Shown: piece after piece, positions 1 to 5,465 of the stretch
How the letters are laid out: every line of letters starts with the position of its first letter
How positions within the stretch are numbered: the first letter of the stretch is position 1
NCBI GenBank assembly: GCA_002472405.1
Contig: DKRV01000004.1
Location: 1-10,468, forward strand
Direction: 5' to 3'
DNA from: Clostridiales bacterium UBA7273
GTDB lineage: Bacteria > Bacillota > Clostridia > Oscillospirales > Oscillospiraceae
Length of the DNA stretch: 10,468 nucleotides
Position numbers and translations under genes: made by a program
The notes under the pieces: generated by a model
What the model was told of the DNA's origin: nothing
Databases searched by the model: none
What the model saw: only the letters and a program-made list of their open reading frames with translations

Positions 1-253
1 GAGCAGATTTTTGCTCAGGCAAGACAAAGCTCGCAGAGAATACTATCGTATTGTCAAGAGCTTTAACGCAGCATGGGCGGAAATCTGCCCGTCAAAACCG
101 ATATGCGTTCGACTCTCGTCAGCTTATGTCTAATCTTCAAACTTGCTGGCGGCGAACAACAGTTATGTTGTTTGCGGACGGCAAGTCCACAAGGGATAGC
201 CGCATAAGCGGCGCAAGGGGGTGTAGCCACCTTGACGGAACGAAGTGACGAAA

Positions 254-293
254 CATTCTCGGTCGAGCAGTTTTCTTCTGCTGACCGGGAATG
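254..293. repeat. Long imperfect hairpin
   Basis: CATTCTCGGTC (254-264) pairs with GACCGGGAATG (283-293) over 11 positions with one G-T pair. After a one-base bulge, AGCAG (266-270) pairs with CTGCT (278-282) around a 7-base loop. No T-run follows on either side, so it is not a typical terminator. It lies just upstream of the oriT-like core and may be a relaxase-accessory binding or processing structure. That role is inference. Confidence 0.6.
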
Positions 294-306
294 AAGCTCC
301 GCAGGA

Positions 307-344
307 CGCACTACTCTCGACAGAAAGTATAGAAGTGCGCCCTT
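307..344 (+). other. Candidate origin of transfer (MOBQ-type nick region)
   Basis: An imperfect inverted repeat, CGCACT (307-312) with AGTGCG (334-339) plus interrupted inner pairing, ends at AAGTGCGCCCTT (333-344). RSF1010, pSK41 and pIP501-like transfer origins share the nick core TAAGTGCG/CCCT next to an inverted repeat, cut between G and C; here that would be between 339 and 340. The base before AAGTGCG is G rather than the usual T. No relaxase gene (MobA/MobL, NES or TraA type) lies in the window, so the gene is either left of position 1 or lost. The match is to a short motif recalled from the family, so function is unproven. Confidence 0.5.
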
Positions 345-363
345 TAGTTCCTAAAGGGTTTTT
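340..363 (+). terminator. Hairpin with T-run just after the oriT-like core
   Basis: CCCTTTAG (340-347) pairs perfectly with CTAAAGGG (351-358) around TTC, followed by five T (359-363). It has the form of a small intrinsic terminator for a plus-strand transcript. The stem begins at the predicted nick position, so it could instead be part of the transfer-origin structure. No plus-strand gene is visible upstream in the window. Confidence 0.5.
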
Positions 364-370
364 ATCAGTG

Positions 371-396
371 CGACAAACAGAAAGTTGTCGTTTTTT
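371..396 (+). terminator. Second plus-strand hairpin with T-run
   Basis: CGACAA (371-376) pairs with TTGTCG (385-390) around an 8-base loop, followed by TTTTTT (391-396). It fits a rho-independent terminator reading rightward. The T-run overlaps the stop codon (TAA, 395-397 on the minus strand) of the small convergent gene. Read from the minus strand the hairpin is followed by A-rich sequence, so it would not terminate that gene. The loop repeats ACAGAAAGT (377-385), also present at 320-328. Confidence 0.5.
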
Positions 397-733
397 ATTC
401 CACGCGAACATTCACTGGGCTTATTACAAGATTTCCTCCGCCGGCTACCGTGTACCATTTGCCTTTTTCCAGTTTGATTTTTTCTGATACACCAGATGTA
501 ATATACCCTACCACATATTTTTCACCCGTTTCCATATCCGTAAAGACCACATCCGTATCACAATCCCCACTTACTTTTACGGTTCCAAATAGCGGCTGTA
601 TCTGTTCGGATTTGATCATGCCCTCATCGTTTGCAAGTACAAAAGTATGTTTCTTTTGAAAATTCGCATAAACGAGAATGGCAACTGCGAATATTGCGAT
701 TGCACATAGAATTGGCCATCTTTTTCTGTTCAT
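395..733 (-). CDS. Small membrane-anchored or secreted protein of unknown function
   Basis: This 112-residue protein opens with the basic segment MNRKRW and a hydrophobic stretch at about residues 7-24, so it is an N-terminal membrane anchor or uncleaved signal, with the rest outside the cell. The remainder (about 30-112) looks beta-rich and ends in a glycine-rich part with GKWYTVAGGGNL near residues 90-101. No family or catalytic motif is recognised. The start at 733 is chosen because GAGGGAG lies 5 bases upstream; an in-frame ATG at 778 has no such site and would precede the membrane segment by 15 polar residues. An extended -10 promoter lies upstream. The gene is visibly richer in A and T than the chromosomal genes to its right, which fits cargo of a mobile element. 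It stands alone. Confidence 0.7.
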   Translation of the reverse strand: MNRKRWPILCAIAIFAVAILVYANFQKKHTFVLANDEGMIKSEQIQPLFGTVKVSGDCDTDVVFTDMETGEKYVVGYITSGVSEKIKLEKGKWYTVAGGGNLVISPVNVRVE

Positions 734-778
734 AAATACTCCCTCAAATTCCAATTTGTTGCTTAATTTCGCATTCAA

Positions 779-787
779 ATTATACCA
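779..787 (-). promoter_or_regulatory. Extended -10 promoter of the small membrane protein gene
   Basis: On the minus strand TATAAT (779-784) is preceded by TG one base upstream (786-787), a perfect extended -10 element. No good -35 hexamer is seen at 16-18 bases, as is common for extended -10 promoters. Transcription would begin near 772, about 40 bases before the start codon at 733. Confidence 0.6.
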
Positions 788-827
788 TAAAACCTGTGAA
801 CAATTCTACCGCAACTTTGGACTATAT

Positions 828-864
828 GAGAAAAGTCCGAACAGTTTTCTGCCCGGACTTTCTC
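828..864. repeat. Hairpin between the small gene and the tnpV remnant
   Basis: GAGAAAAGTCCG (828-839) pairs with CGGACTTTCTC (854-864) around a 14-base loop, with one bulged A. It begins 3 bases beyond the stop codon of the tnpV remnant on the minus strand. No clear T-run follows on either strand, so termination is uncertain. It may have been the 3' hairpin of the original tnpV transcript. Confidence 0.5.
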
Positions 865-866
865 AC

Positions 867-1060
867 TCAATCATAAATCAATTCCGCTTTCACAACTTCC
901 TCTGCCTGTGCCTTGCAAGCGTTCATCTGACGCACCCATTCCATTTGGTTTCGGCTTTCAGCTTTTTGGTCACGCAGTTTCGCTTCGCCAGCTCCGGCAC
1001 GATCAGCTCCATGCGGTTTCGTGCCGCTTCGTTGATTTCGGCGCAATGCTGTCTTACGCA
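867..1060 (-). pseudogene. tnpV C-terminal remnant with a frameshift
   Basis: The last reading frame encodes NQMEWVRQMN and ends in a short helical tail, VVKAELIYD, followed by TGA; this matches the C-terminus typical of TnpV, a small protein carried by clostridial transposons and conjugative elements. Just upstream, a different frame encodes AEINEAARNRMELIVPEL and then KLKAE, the preceding helix of the same family. The two frames meet at the A-run whose complement is TTT at 949-951. Restoring one A there gives a continuous ...KLKAENQMEW..., so a single-base deletion explains the break. The N-terminal half is absent: the similarity fades near 1060 and the SLH gene stop is at 1085. An ATG at 1088 opens the last frame, but the residues read from it before the break (such as ADVRKTALRRN) are frame noise. 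The exact left limit of homology is uncertain; assignment is from recalled family features. Confidence 0.65.
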
Positions 1061-1084
1061 CATCTGCCATAGGCGGCCTTTTTT

Positions 1085-2095
1085 TCATGCTCTGAGTTCC
1101 GTCAGCGCCGCTAAAAGGCGCGACAGCACGGCGGCGGACTGGCCGCGCGTGGCCGTTGCGTTCGGGACGAAGCTGCCGTTCGGGTAGCCCTGAATGACTC
1201 CGATGTTCGCCATAACGTCAACTGCCTCGCGATAGCATTCGGCGATTGAGCCGTAATCGCGGAAATCGTTGCGGCCGGAAAGCTCGCCGAGCACATCCGC
1301 GCTCACGCCGAGCTTCAAAAAGCGATACGCAAACGTCGCCATCTGCGCACGGCTGATCTCGGCATTCGGTCTGAACGTATTATCCGTAAAGCCGGTTACT
1401 ATGCCGGCCTTAACTCCCCATTTTACAGCCGCGGCGTATACCGCAGAAACGGCATTGGCATCGTCAAAGCCGAGAGACGTATCCGCAATTTCGGGGCGGC
1501 CGCCCATATTATACAGCATCATGACAAACTGCGCACGGGTCACGTTCTGCTCCGGGCAAAATGTCCCGTCCGGGCGTCCGTTTACGATGTCGGCCATGTA
1601 GCATGTGATGATATAGTCGTGATACCATCCGGAGATATCCGAAAACGGTTCGGTTTTATCGGCGCAGACGAGCTTTGCGCTGCCGAAGCTGTTGTTAAGG
1701 CCGATATCTATCGCCTTCCACTGCGCGATCGAGCCTGCGTAATAGATGTTTTTCAGTGCGTACACATCGTCAAACGCACCGTCGCCGATGCTCCCGAGCG
1801 TGAGCGGCAATGTCACGGTCTCGATCAGTCCGCAGCCGGAAAATGCGCCGCTTCCGACGGAAGTCACACCGTTTTCGACAACGAGCTTCCGCACAGCGCC
1901 GCGCTCGGCATACCACGGCGCTTCACCGGCGGCAAAGTTCGTCATAGCACCTTCACCGAACACCGTGAGCACGCCGGCATCCGTCAGCGTCCAGCTGACA
2001 GACTCGCCGCACACACCGTCCGCCATCGCCATGGGCGCAAAAAGCGCAAGCAGCATCACCGCTGCACATATCGCCCCGATAAGTCTGTTTTTCAT
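1085..2095 (-). CDS. Secreted SLH-domain protein with a BspA-like leucine-rich repeat segment
   Basis: This 336-residue protein begins with a signal peptide: basic MKNR, a hydrophobic core to about residue 22 and a likely cleavage after AMA at 25. Residues 28-145 look like a BspA/LRR_5 surface module, with the usual opening (CGESVSWTLTDAGVLTVFG), GAM, APWY, then two repeats carrying VTSVGSGAF and LGSIGDGAF, and a closing YYAGSIAQW. Three S-layer homology domains follow at about 151-193, 210-253 and 278-321, with conserved TRAQ, SRAQ and TRGQ cores. SLH triplets normally hold proteins to secondary cell wall polymers, so it should sit on the cell surface; the repeats suggest a binding role, ligand unknown. 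It starts 6 bases after the tetR stop codon with only a weak ribosome binding site, which suggests translation coupled to tetR. No terminator is seen at its 3' end, where the tnpV remnant begins at once. Confidence 0.88.
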   Translation of the reverse strand: MKNRLIGAICAAVMLLALFAPMAMADGVCGESVSWTLTDAGVLTVFGEGAMTNFAAGEAPWYAERGAVRKLVVENGVTSVGSGAFSGCGLIETVTLPLTLGSIGDGAFDDVYALKNIYYAGSIAQWKAIDIGLNNSFGSAKLVCADKTEPFSDISGWYHDYIITCYMADIVNGRPDGTFCPEQNVTRAQFVMMLYNMGGRPEIADTSLGFDDANAVSAVYAAAVKWGVKAGIVTGFTDNTFRPNAEISRAQMATFAYRFLKLGVSADVLGELSGRNDFRDYGSIAECYREAVDVMANIGVIQGYPNGSFVPNATATRGQSAAVLSRLLAALTELRA

Positions 2096-2101
2096 AATGG
2101 T

Positions 2102-2791
2102 CTACTGCACAAGCGCCGATTCGATCTCGTCATCGAATGCGAAGTCGAAGTGGTCGGCGAGCATCTGCACAAGCTCGTGCAGAACGCTTGTCGCTATTGC
2201 ACGCATGTCAAGCTCAAGAATGCAGTCGATTATCCTCCGGCGCTCATCCTCGGGGACGTTATAAACGCCGAGGCTCATGCTCAGAAACCGCTCGAGCTTC
2301 CTTTCCAGCGTGAAATACATGTCGCAGCCACGCGACATATAGCCGCGCATTATGCCGGCCGAGCCGATTTCCAGCTCGTAAAAATCGCTCTCGGTATAAT
2401 CGGGCAGATAAGATCCGAAGATGCGGTAAAGCTCCGCCGTCGTGCTCTGATAGATATACTCCATCGTAGCCTCATGCGAATATGCCTCGACATAAATATC
2501 GCGCAGATTGTCGTTGAGTTCGGTTATCGTAAGCTGAAGCGCAGTCTCAATCGCGTAGAGCATTGCCGGAGAATCGTCGGGACCAGCCACCGTGCGCGCA
2601 GCCTTAAACTGTCCGGCAAACATGAACGCCGCAAGCTCGCTGAGCACTCCGTCCTTGGAGCGGAAAATGTTCTGGAACGAGCTGGCAGACACGTCAGCTT
2701 CCTTGATTATCTCGGCAACCGTCGTGCCGTTATAGCCGCGCTCGATGAACAGGCGAACACAGGCAGTGAGTATTCGCTTTTTTGCAGCCAT
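2102..2791 (-). CDS. TetR/AcrR-family transcriptional regulator
   Basis: The protein has 229 residues. Residues about 6-50 form the TetR DNA-binding domain: RILTACVRLFIERGY, then TTVAEIIKEADVS and SFQNIFRSKDGVL, the typical helix-turn-helix order. The larger C-terminal part is helical and variable, as expected for a ligand-binding and dimer domain; the ligand is unknown. The start at 2791 places the domain where the family usually has it. The ribosome binding site is odd: the only strong purine run (AAGGAAGGG) lies about 24 bases upstream, and no standard in-frame start codon lies between. It has its own promoter with the -10 box inside a perfect dyad, so autorepression is likely. The SLH protein gene follows 6 bases downstream and is the probable co-regulated target. 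The upstream MATE gene is separated by a terminator. Confidence 0.88.
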   Translation of the reverse strand: MAAKKRILTACVRLFIERGYNGTTVAEIIKEADVSASSFQNIFRSKDGVLSELAAFMFAGQFKAARTVAGPDDSPAMLYAIETALQLTITELNDNLRDIYVEAYSHEATMEYIYQSTTAELYRIFGSYLPDYTESDFYELEIGSAGIMRGYMSRGCDMYFTLERKLERFLSMSLGVYNVPEDERRRIIDCILELDMRAIATSVLHELVQMLADHFDFAFDDEIESALVQ

Positions 2792-2830
2792 GCTCGTATG
2801 TGTGATAGTGATACTGATCCCTTCCTTCTT

Positions 2831-2866
2831 TGTGTTATTATTGGTATGTGTACCAATAATAACACA
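2831..2866. promoter_or_regulatory. Perfect 16+16 bp dyad, probable TetR operator
   Basis: TGTGTTATTATTGGTA (2831-2846) is the exact reverse complement of 2851-2866; the centre is TGTG. It lies 40 bases upstream of the tetR start and covers the -10 box and start point of the tetR promoter. TetR-family dimers bind such dyads, so autorepression is the natural reading. Binding by this protein is inferred. Confidence 0.75.
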
Positions 2867-2884
2867 AACTTTGCATATTTGCAA
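2856..2884 (-). promoter_or_regulatory. tetR promoter
   Basis: On the minus strand TTGCAA (-35, 2879-2884) and TATTAT (-10, 2856-2861) are separated by exactly 17 bases. The -10 box falls inside the right arm of the dyad. The predicted start point near 2849 lies at the centre of the dyad, so a bound dimer would block initiation. Confidence 0.65.
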
Positions 2885-2894
2885 GTATATTTAC

Positions 2895-2927
2895 AAAAAA
2901 TTGCCCCGAATATACGATTCAGGGCAA
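2895..2927 (-). terminator. Rho-independent terminator of the marR-MATE operon
   Basis: Read on the minus strand, TTGCCCTGAAT pairs with ATTCGGGGCAA (11 pairs, one G-T) around CGTAT, followed by TTTTTT (2895-2900). It begins 13 bases after the MATE stop codon and separates this operon from tetR. Confidence 0.85.
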
Positions 2928-2939
2928 AAAAAGTTAAAA

Positions 2940-4268
2940 TTAATAGCCGTAGCGCTTGCGTTTTCCGATAAGAAAAAGCACCGTTGCCGTTATCGACATA
3001 ACCTCCGCTCCGACGATGGACAGCCATATTCCGTCCAGCTCCCAGATGAGCGGGAACAGAAGCACCGCAGCAAGCTGGAACACCAAAGTTCGCAGGAACG
3101 ATATCATCGCGCTGGTCAAGCCGTCGTTGAGCGCGGTGAAAAACGACGAGCCGAAGAACGAAAAGCCCGAGAACAGGAACGAGAATGAGAATATGGAGAA
3201 TGCGTGAACCGTCATCGCAAGAAGCTCCTCGTCATACCCGACGAACAATTTGCCAAGCGGCCTTGCGAAAAGCTCGCCGGCAGCAAACATGAACACGGCG
3301 CACACGCCGATTATGCGCAGGCTTTTTGACAGCAGGCCTTTCAGCTCGCTTGTGTTCTGCGCCCCGAAGTTAAAGCCGATTATCGGCGCCGTTCCGACCG
3401 CAAAGCCAATAAAAATAGCCTGGAATATCATGCTTACATACATAAGCACGCCGTATGCCGCAACGCCGTCGGCCCCGGCGTATTTCATAAGCTGCATATT
3501 ATACAGCATGCTCACGATCGACATGGAAATGTTGCTCATAAACTCCGACGAGCCGTTCGTGCAGGTTTTGAGCAGCGCCTTGACGTCGAATTTGAATTTC
3601 ACAAGGCGCAGACGGCTGTCGTTTTTGCGTGCAAAATATAGCAGTGGAATGACTCCGCCGATGAATTCGCTTATCGCGGTGGCCGCCGCAGCACCGGTCA
3701 CGCCGAGCGGTATCACGCCGACGAGCAGCGCATCAAGTATCATGTTCGCTACGCCGGACGCAACGGTGACGTACAGGCCGAGCTTGGGCTTTTCGGCCGT
3801 TGCGAACAGGCACTGAAACTCAAACTGCAAAATATAAAACGGCAGCGCAAGCAGGATGATGCGGCCGTAAATTATGCTCTGCTCTAAAAGCTCACCCTCC
3901 GCGCCCATGAATTTTGCAACCGGGCGCAGCAGGAAAAATCCAAGCACCGCAAGCACAACGCCGCACAGCGCGGAAACGGTGATTATAAGCGTGAATATCT
4001 CGTTTGCCTTGTCGGCCTTGCGCTCGCCTATGGTTTTGGCGATAAGCGCTCCGCCGCCGGTTCCGAACATGAAGCCAACGCAGCCGAGCACAAGCAGCAG
4101 CGGCATTATCAGGTTGACCGCCGCAAATGATGTTTTGCCGGCAAAATTCGACACGAAAAAGCCGTCTACTATGCAGTAGATCGACGTGAAGACCATCATT
4201 ATTATCGACGGCAGCGCAAACCTGAGCAGTCGCTTATAGTCAAAATGATCCGAAAGCTTTATGTTCAT
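2940..4268 (-). CDS. MATE-family multidrug efflux transporter (MepA/DinF-like)
   Basis: The protein has 442 residues, the usual MATE length, with about 12 hydrophobic membrane segments arranged as two similar halves. Typical features are IYCIVDGFFVSNFAG near residues 30-44, where the family has a short TSIYxIVDGxF motif, and the matching stretch in the second half ending in GTAPIIGFNFGAQN. MATE proteins export cationic drugs or toxic metabolites using a sodium or proton gradient; the substrate here cannot be read from the sequence. Its ATG overlaps the marR stop codon as ATGA (4265-4268), and AGGAGGTG inside the end of marR serves as a strong ribosome binding site, so the two are co-transcribed and translationally coupled. 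A MarR regulator directly upstream suggests that a small molecule induces the pump. A strong terminator follows. Confidence 0.92.
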   Translation of the reverse strand: MNIKLSDHFDYKRLLRFALPSIIMMVFTSIYCIVDGFFVSNFAGKTSFAAVNLIMPLLLVLGCVGFMFGTGGGALIAKTIGERKADKANEIFTLIITVSALCGVVLAVLGFFLLRPVAKFMGAEGELLEQSIIYGRIILLALPFYILQFEFQCLFATAEKPKLGLYVTVASGVANMILDALLVGVIPLGVTGAAAATAISEFIGGVIPLLYFARKNDSRLRLVKFKFDVKALLKTCTNGSSEFMSNISMSIVSMLYNMQLMKYAGADGVAAYGVLMYVSMIFQAIFIGFAVGTAPIIGFNFGAQNTSELKGLLSKSLRIIGVCAVFMFAAGELFARPLGKLFVGYDEELLAMTVHAFSIFSFSFLFSGFSFFGSSFFTALNDGLTSAMISFLRTLVFQLAAVLLFPLIWELDGIWLSIVGAEVMSITATVLFLIGKRKRYGY

Positions 4269-4705
4269 GAATGCACCTCCTGCGCCCTTGCACGCACAGA
4301 AACAAGAAATTCCTCCGTGAGCCGAATGTATTTTTCAAGATCCTCTGCCGGCCATGAGCCAAGGATCTCGTTTTCTATCTCGATCACCTTTGCCACGGTT
4401 TTTTCCGCAAGCTCCGCTCCCTTCGGCGTGAGCGTGACCGTCTTGTGCCGGGCGCCGCTGCTTTCGGTCGTGACGCTGCCCTCGGCTTCAAGCTTGCGCA
4501 GGGCGGAGTTTACCGTCTGCTTCGTAAGCCCGGAAAAGGCGCATATATCGCGCAGCGGGCAGGCCCCGCCCTCTGATTTGAGCGTATAAAGTATCTGAAA
4601 CGCGCTGTCGGAAAGGCCGAGCCGATTCGCAAGCTCGTGGTACACCGCGTCCGTTTCGCCGACAAGGCGGTTGAAGCGGCGCAGCTGTTTTGATTGCTGT
4701 GTCAT
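4265..4705 (-). CDS. MarR-family transcriptional regulator
   Basis: This 146-residue protein has the family's normal length and layout: an N-terminal helix, then a winged helix-turn-helix at about 37-95 containing FQILYTLKSEGGACPLRDIC, SGLTKQTVNSALRKLEAEG and the wing SVTTESSGARHKTVTLTPKG, and two C-terminal dimer helices. The start is supported by GAGGT placed 4 bases upstream. It is the first gene of a two-gene operon with the MATE pump, a common arrangement in which MarR represses both genes until a ligand releases it. A 16-bp palindrome sits in the spacer of its promoter. The ligand is unknown. Confidence 0.92.
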   Translation of the reverse strand: MTQQSKQLRRFNRLVGETDAVYHELANRLGLSDSAFQILYTLKSEGGACPLRDICAFSGLTKQTVNSALRKLEAEGSVTTESSGARHKTVTLTPKGAELAEKTVAKVIEIENEILGSWPAEDLEKYIRLTEEFLVSVRARAQEVHS

Positions 4706-4740
4706 GTTTACCTCGCTTTAGTCCGAAATCATACCCGCGA

Positions 4741-4769
4741 AGTATAGTACGATTTCGTACTGTTGTCAA
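4741..4769 (-). promoter_or_regulatory. marR-MATE promoter with internal operator palindrome
   Basis: On the minus strand the consensus -35 TTGACA (4764-4769) and -10 TATACT (4741-4746) are 17 bases apart. The spacer contains AGTACGAAATCGTACT (4746-4761), a perfect palindrome with 7-bp arms around AA that touches the -10 box. A MarR dimer bound here would exclude RNA polymerase, giving autorepression of the operon. Promoter and palindrome are seen; MarR binding is inferred. Confidence 0.8.
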
Positions 4770-4796
4770 GAGATAAATTGCAAGTTATGGCCGCCG

Positions 4797-4920
4797 TTTT
4801 CAGAGGCGCTTTAATGATGATACTGATATGCTTATTGCTGTAGCCCGGTTCGGGACAATGGAGGAAACCGTGGGTGCCTCGCGTAACGTTAGCGCACTGC
4901 TGAATTTTGCACCGTACCCC
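4797..4920 (+). repeat. Dispersed intergenic repeat, copy R1
   Basis: The tip TTTTCAGAGGCGC (4797-4809) is followed by a body containing GCCCGGTTCGG (4842-4852), GAGGAAACCGTG and GCACCGTACCCCATTGG. The same order occurs in the copy at 10314-10468 (for example GCCCGGTTCGG, AAACCGTG and GCACCCCATTG). Between the tip and AAACCGTG the two copies are clearly homologous by eye, with scattered differences. No protein is encoded. The tip carries GAG GCG CTT TAA. Confidence 0.75.
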
Positions 4921-4983
4921 ATTGGCTCACCTGTCAAGGGGAGCAGGCAGCTTTGCTGCCGAGGGGTTGAATTTAAGTGCAAA
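4906..4983. repeat. Nested inverted repeats at the end of copy R1
   Basis: TTTGCAC (4906-4912) pairs with GTGCAAA (4977-4983), ACCCC (4916-4920) with GGGGT (4963-4967), and GGCAGC (4946-4951) with GCTGCC (4955-4960) around TTT. Together they could fold into one branched hairpin. No T-run follows the inner stem, so it is not an obvious terminator. This palindrome-rich part probably belongs to the same repeat unit. Confidence 0.6.
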
Positions 4984-5049
4984 TCAAGCCTATCAACTGT
5001 CAGCTATTAGCTCTCCGCTGCGGCTATCGGCCGCTCGTAGGGAACAGGC
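4984..5049. other. Gene-free stretch between the two inverted repeat copies
   Basis: No gene is supported. A hairpin GGAAC(A)GG/CC(C)GTTCC with loop CTTG occupies 5041-5060 and may mark the start of the reverse-oriented copy. Nothing else is recognised. Confidence 0.4.
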
Positions 5050-5157
5050 TTGCCCGTTCCGCATGTTGCGGTTTCCTCCGCAACTTCGACACCGGGCAAC
5101 CGAAATATGCGTATCCGTAGGTGCGTCAATTCGCCACTAAAAATTCGCCACTAAAAA
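5050..5157 (-). repeat. Dispersed intergenic repeat, copy R4, reverse orientation, with duplicated tip
   Basis: Read on the minus strand it runs from a tip TTTTTAGTGGCGAA, present twice in tandem (5144-5157 and 5130-5143), into GGATACGCATAT, CGGTTGCCCGG and GGAAACCGC. These are the same blocks, in the same order, as the copy at 10314-10468. It is oriented like rpsT and begins inside the T-run of the rpsT terminator. With R1 it forms an inverted pair about 360 bp across. The tip carries GTG GCG AAT TGA. Confidence 0.75.
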
Positions 5158-5188
5158 AACCTCGTCCGTGGAGGACGAGGTTTTTTTA
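5152..5188 (-). terminator. Bidirectional intrinsic terminator after rpsT
   Basis: ACCTCGTCC (5159-5167) pairs perfectly with GGACGAGGT (5173-5181) around GTGGA. A-runs and T-runs on both sides extend the stem and give a T-tract on each strand. It lies 14-20 bases past the rpsT stop codon on the minus strand and should end that transcript. Confidence 0.88.
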
Positions 5189-5201
5189 TATGGTATTGAG
5201 A

Positions 5202-5465
5202 TCAATCCATCTTGTTGAGTGCGACGGTCATAGCGCTCTTCTTGTGAGCTGCGTTGTTCTTGTGGATAAGACCCTTGCAGGCTGCCTTGTCCACGGCCTT
5301 GACTGCGACCTTGTAGCTCTCAGCTGCGACGGTCTTGTCGCCGCCTGCGACGGCTGCGTCGAACTTCTTCATGACGGTTTTAAGAGCGGTCTTGTCAGCG
5401 CGGTTCTTTGCGCGCAGCTCCTTGCTCTTTGCGTCTCTCTTCATTGCGGACTTAATGTTGGGCAT
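5202..5465 (-). CDS. rpsT: Small ribosomal subunit protein bS20
   Basis: The 87 residues match the family length and composition: a very basic, alanine-rich helical protein with the hallmark start MPNIKSAMKRDAKS, then NRADKTALKTVMKKF and the C-terminal KGLIHKNNAAHKKSAM. bS20 binds 16S rRNA early in 30S assembly. The start is fixed by AGGAGGTG 9 bases upstream. It is a single-gene unit: its own promoter and long structured leader lie upstream, a strong terminator downstream. It diverges from gpr, and in many Firmicutes the two genes are neighbours. Confidence 0.97.
   Translation of the reverse strand: MPNIKSAMKRDAKSKELRAKNRADKTALKTVMKKFDAAVAGGDKTVAAESYKVAVKAVDKAACKGLIHKNNAAHKKSAMTVALNKMD

Larger units (their letters stand above)
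1..394. other. Gene-free, hairpin-rich segment, probably the edge of a decayed mobile element
   Basis: No convincing coding region is visible on either strand. The stretch is filled with inverted repeats: AAAGCTC 26-32 with GAGCTTT 58-64, enclosing AATAC 39-43 with GTATT 48-52; a 10-bp stem at 152-161/166-175 (one G-T pair, loop GTTA); GCCGC 199-203 with GCGGC 208-212; a long stem at 254-293; and three more between 307 and 390. This density, an oriT-like core at 333-344 and a tnpV remnant nearby suggest the non-coding end of an integrated mobilizable element extending leftward out of the window. The element itself is inferred, not seen. Confidence 0.5.

Noticed and set aside
678..1187. Plus-strand open frame of about 169 codons
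   Set aside because: It crosses the small gene promoter, the tnpV remnant and the end of the SLH gene on the opposite strand and shows no protein-like pattern.
1619..2971. Plus-strand open frame of about 450 codons
   Set aside because: It lies antisense to tetR and the SLH gene, has no family features, is rich in His, Arg and Ala as expected of an antisense frame in GC-rich DNA, and has no ribosome binding site.
5130..5157. CRISPR-like tandem repeat
   Set aside because: There are only two adjacent 14-base units with no spacer, and no cas gene is present.
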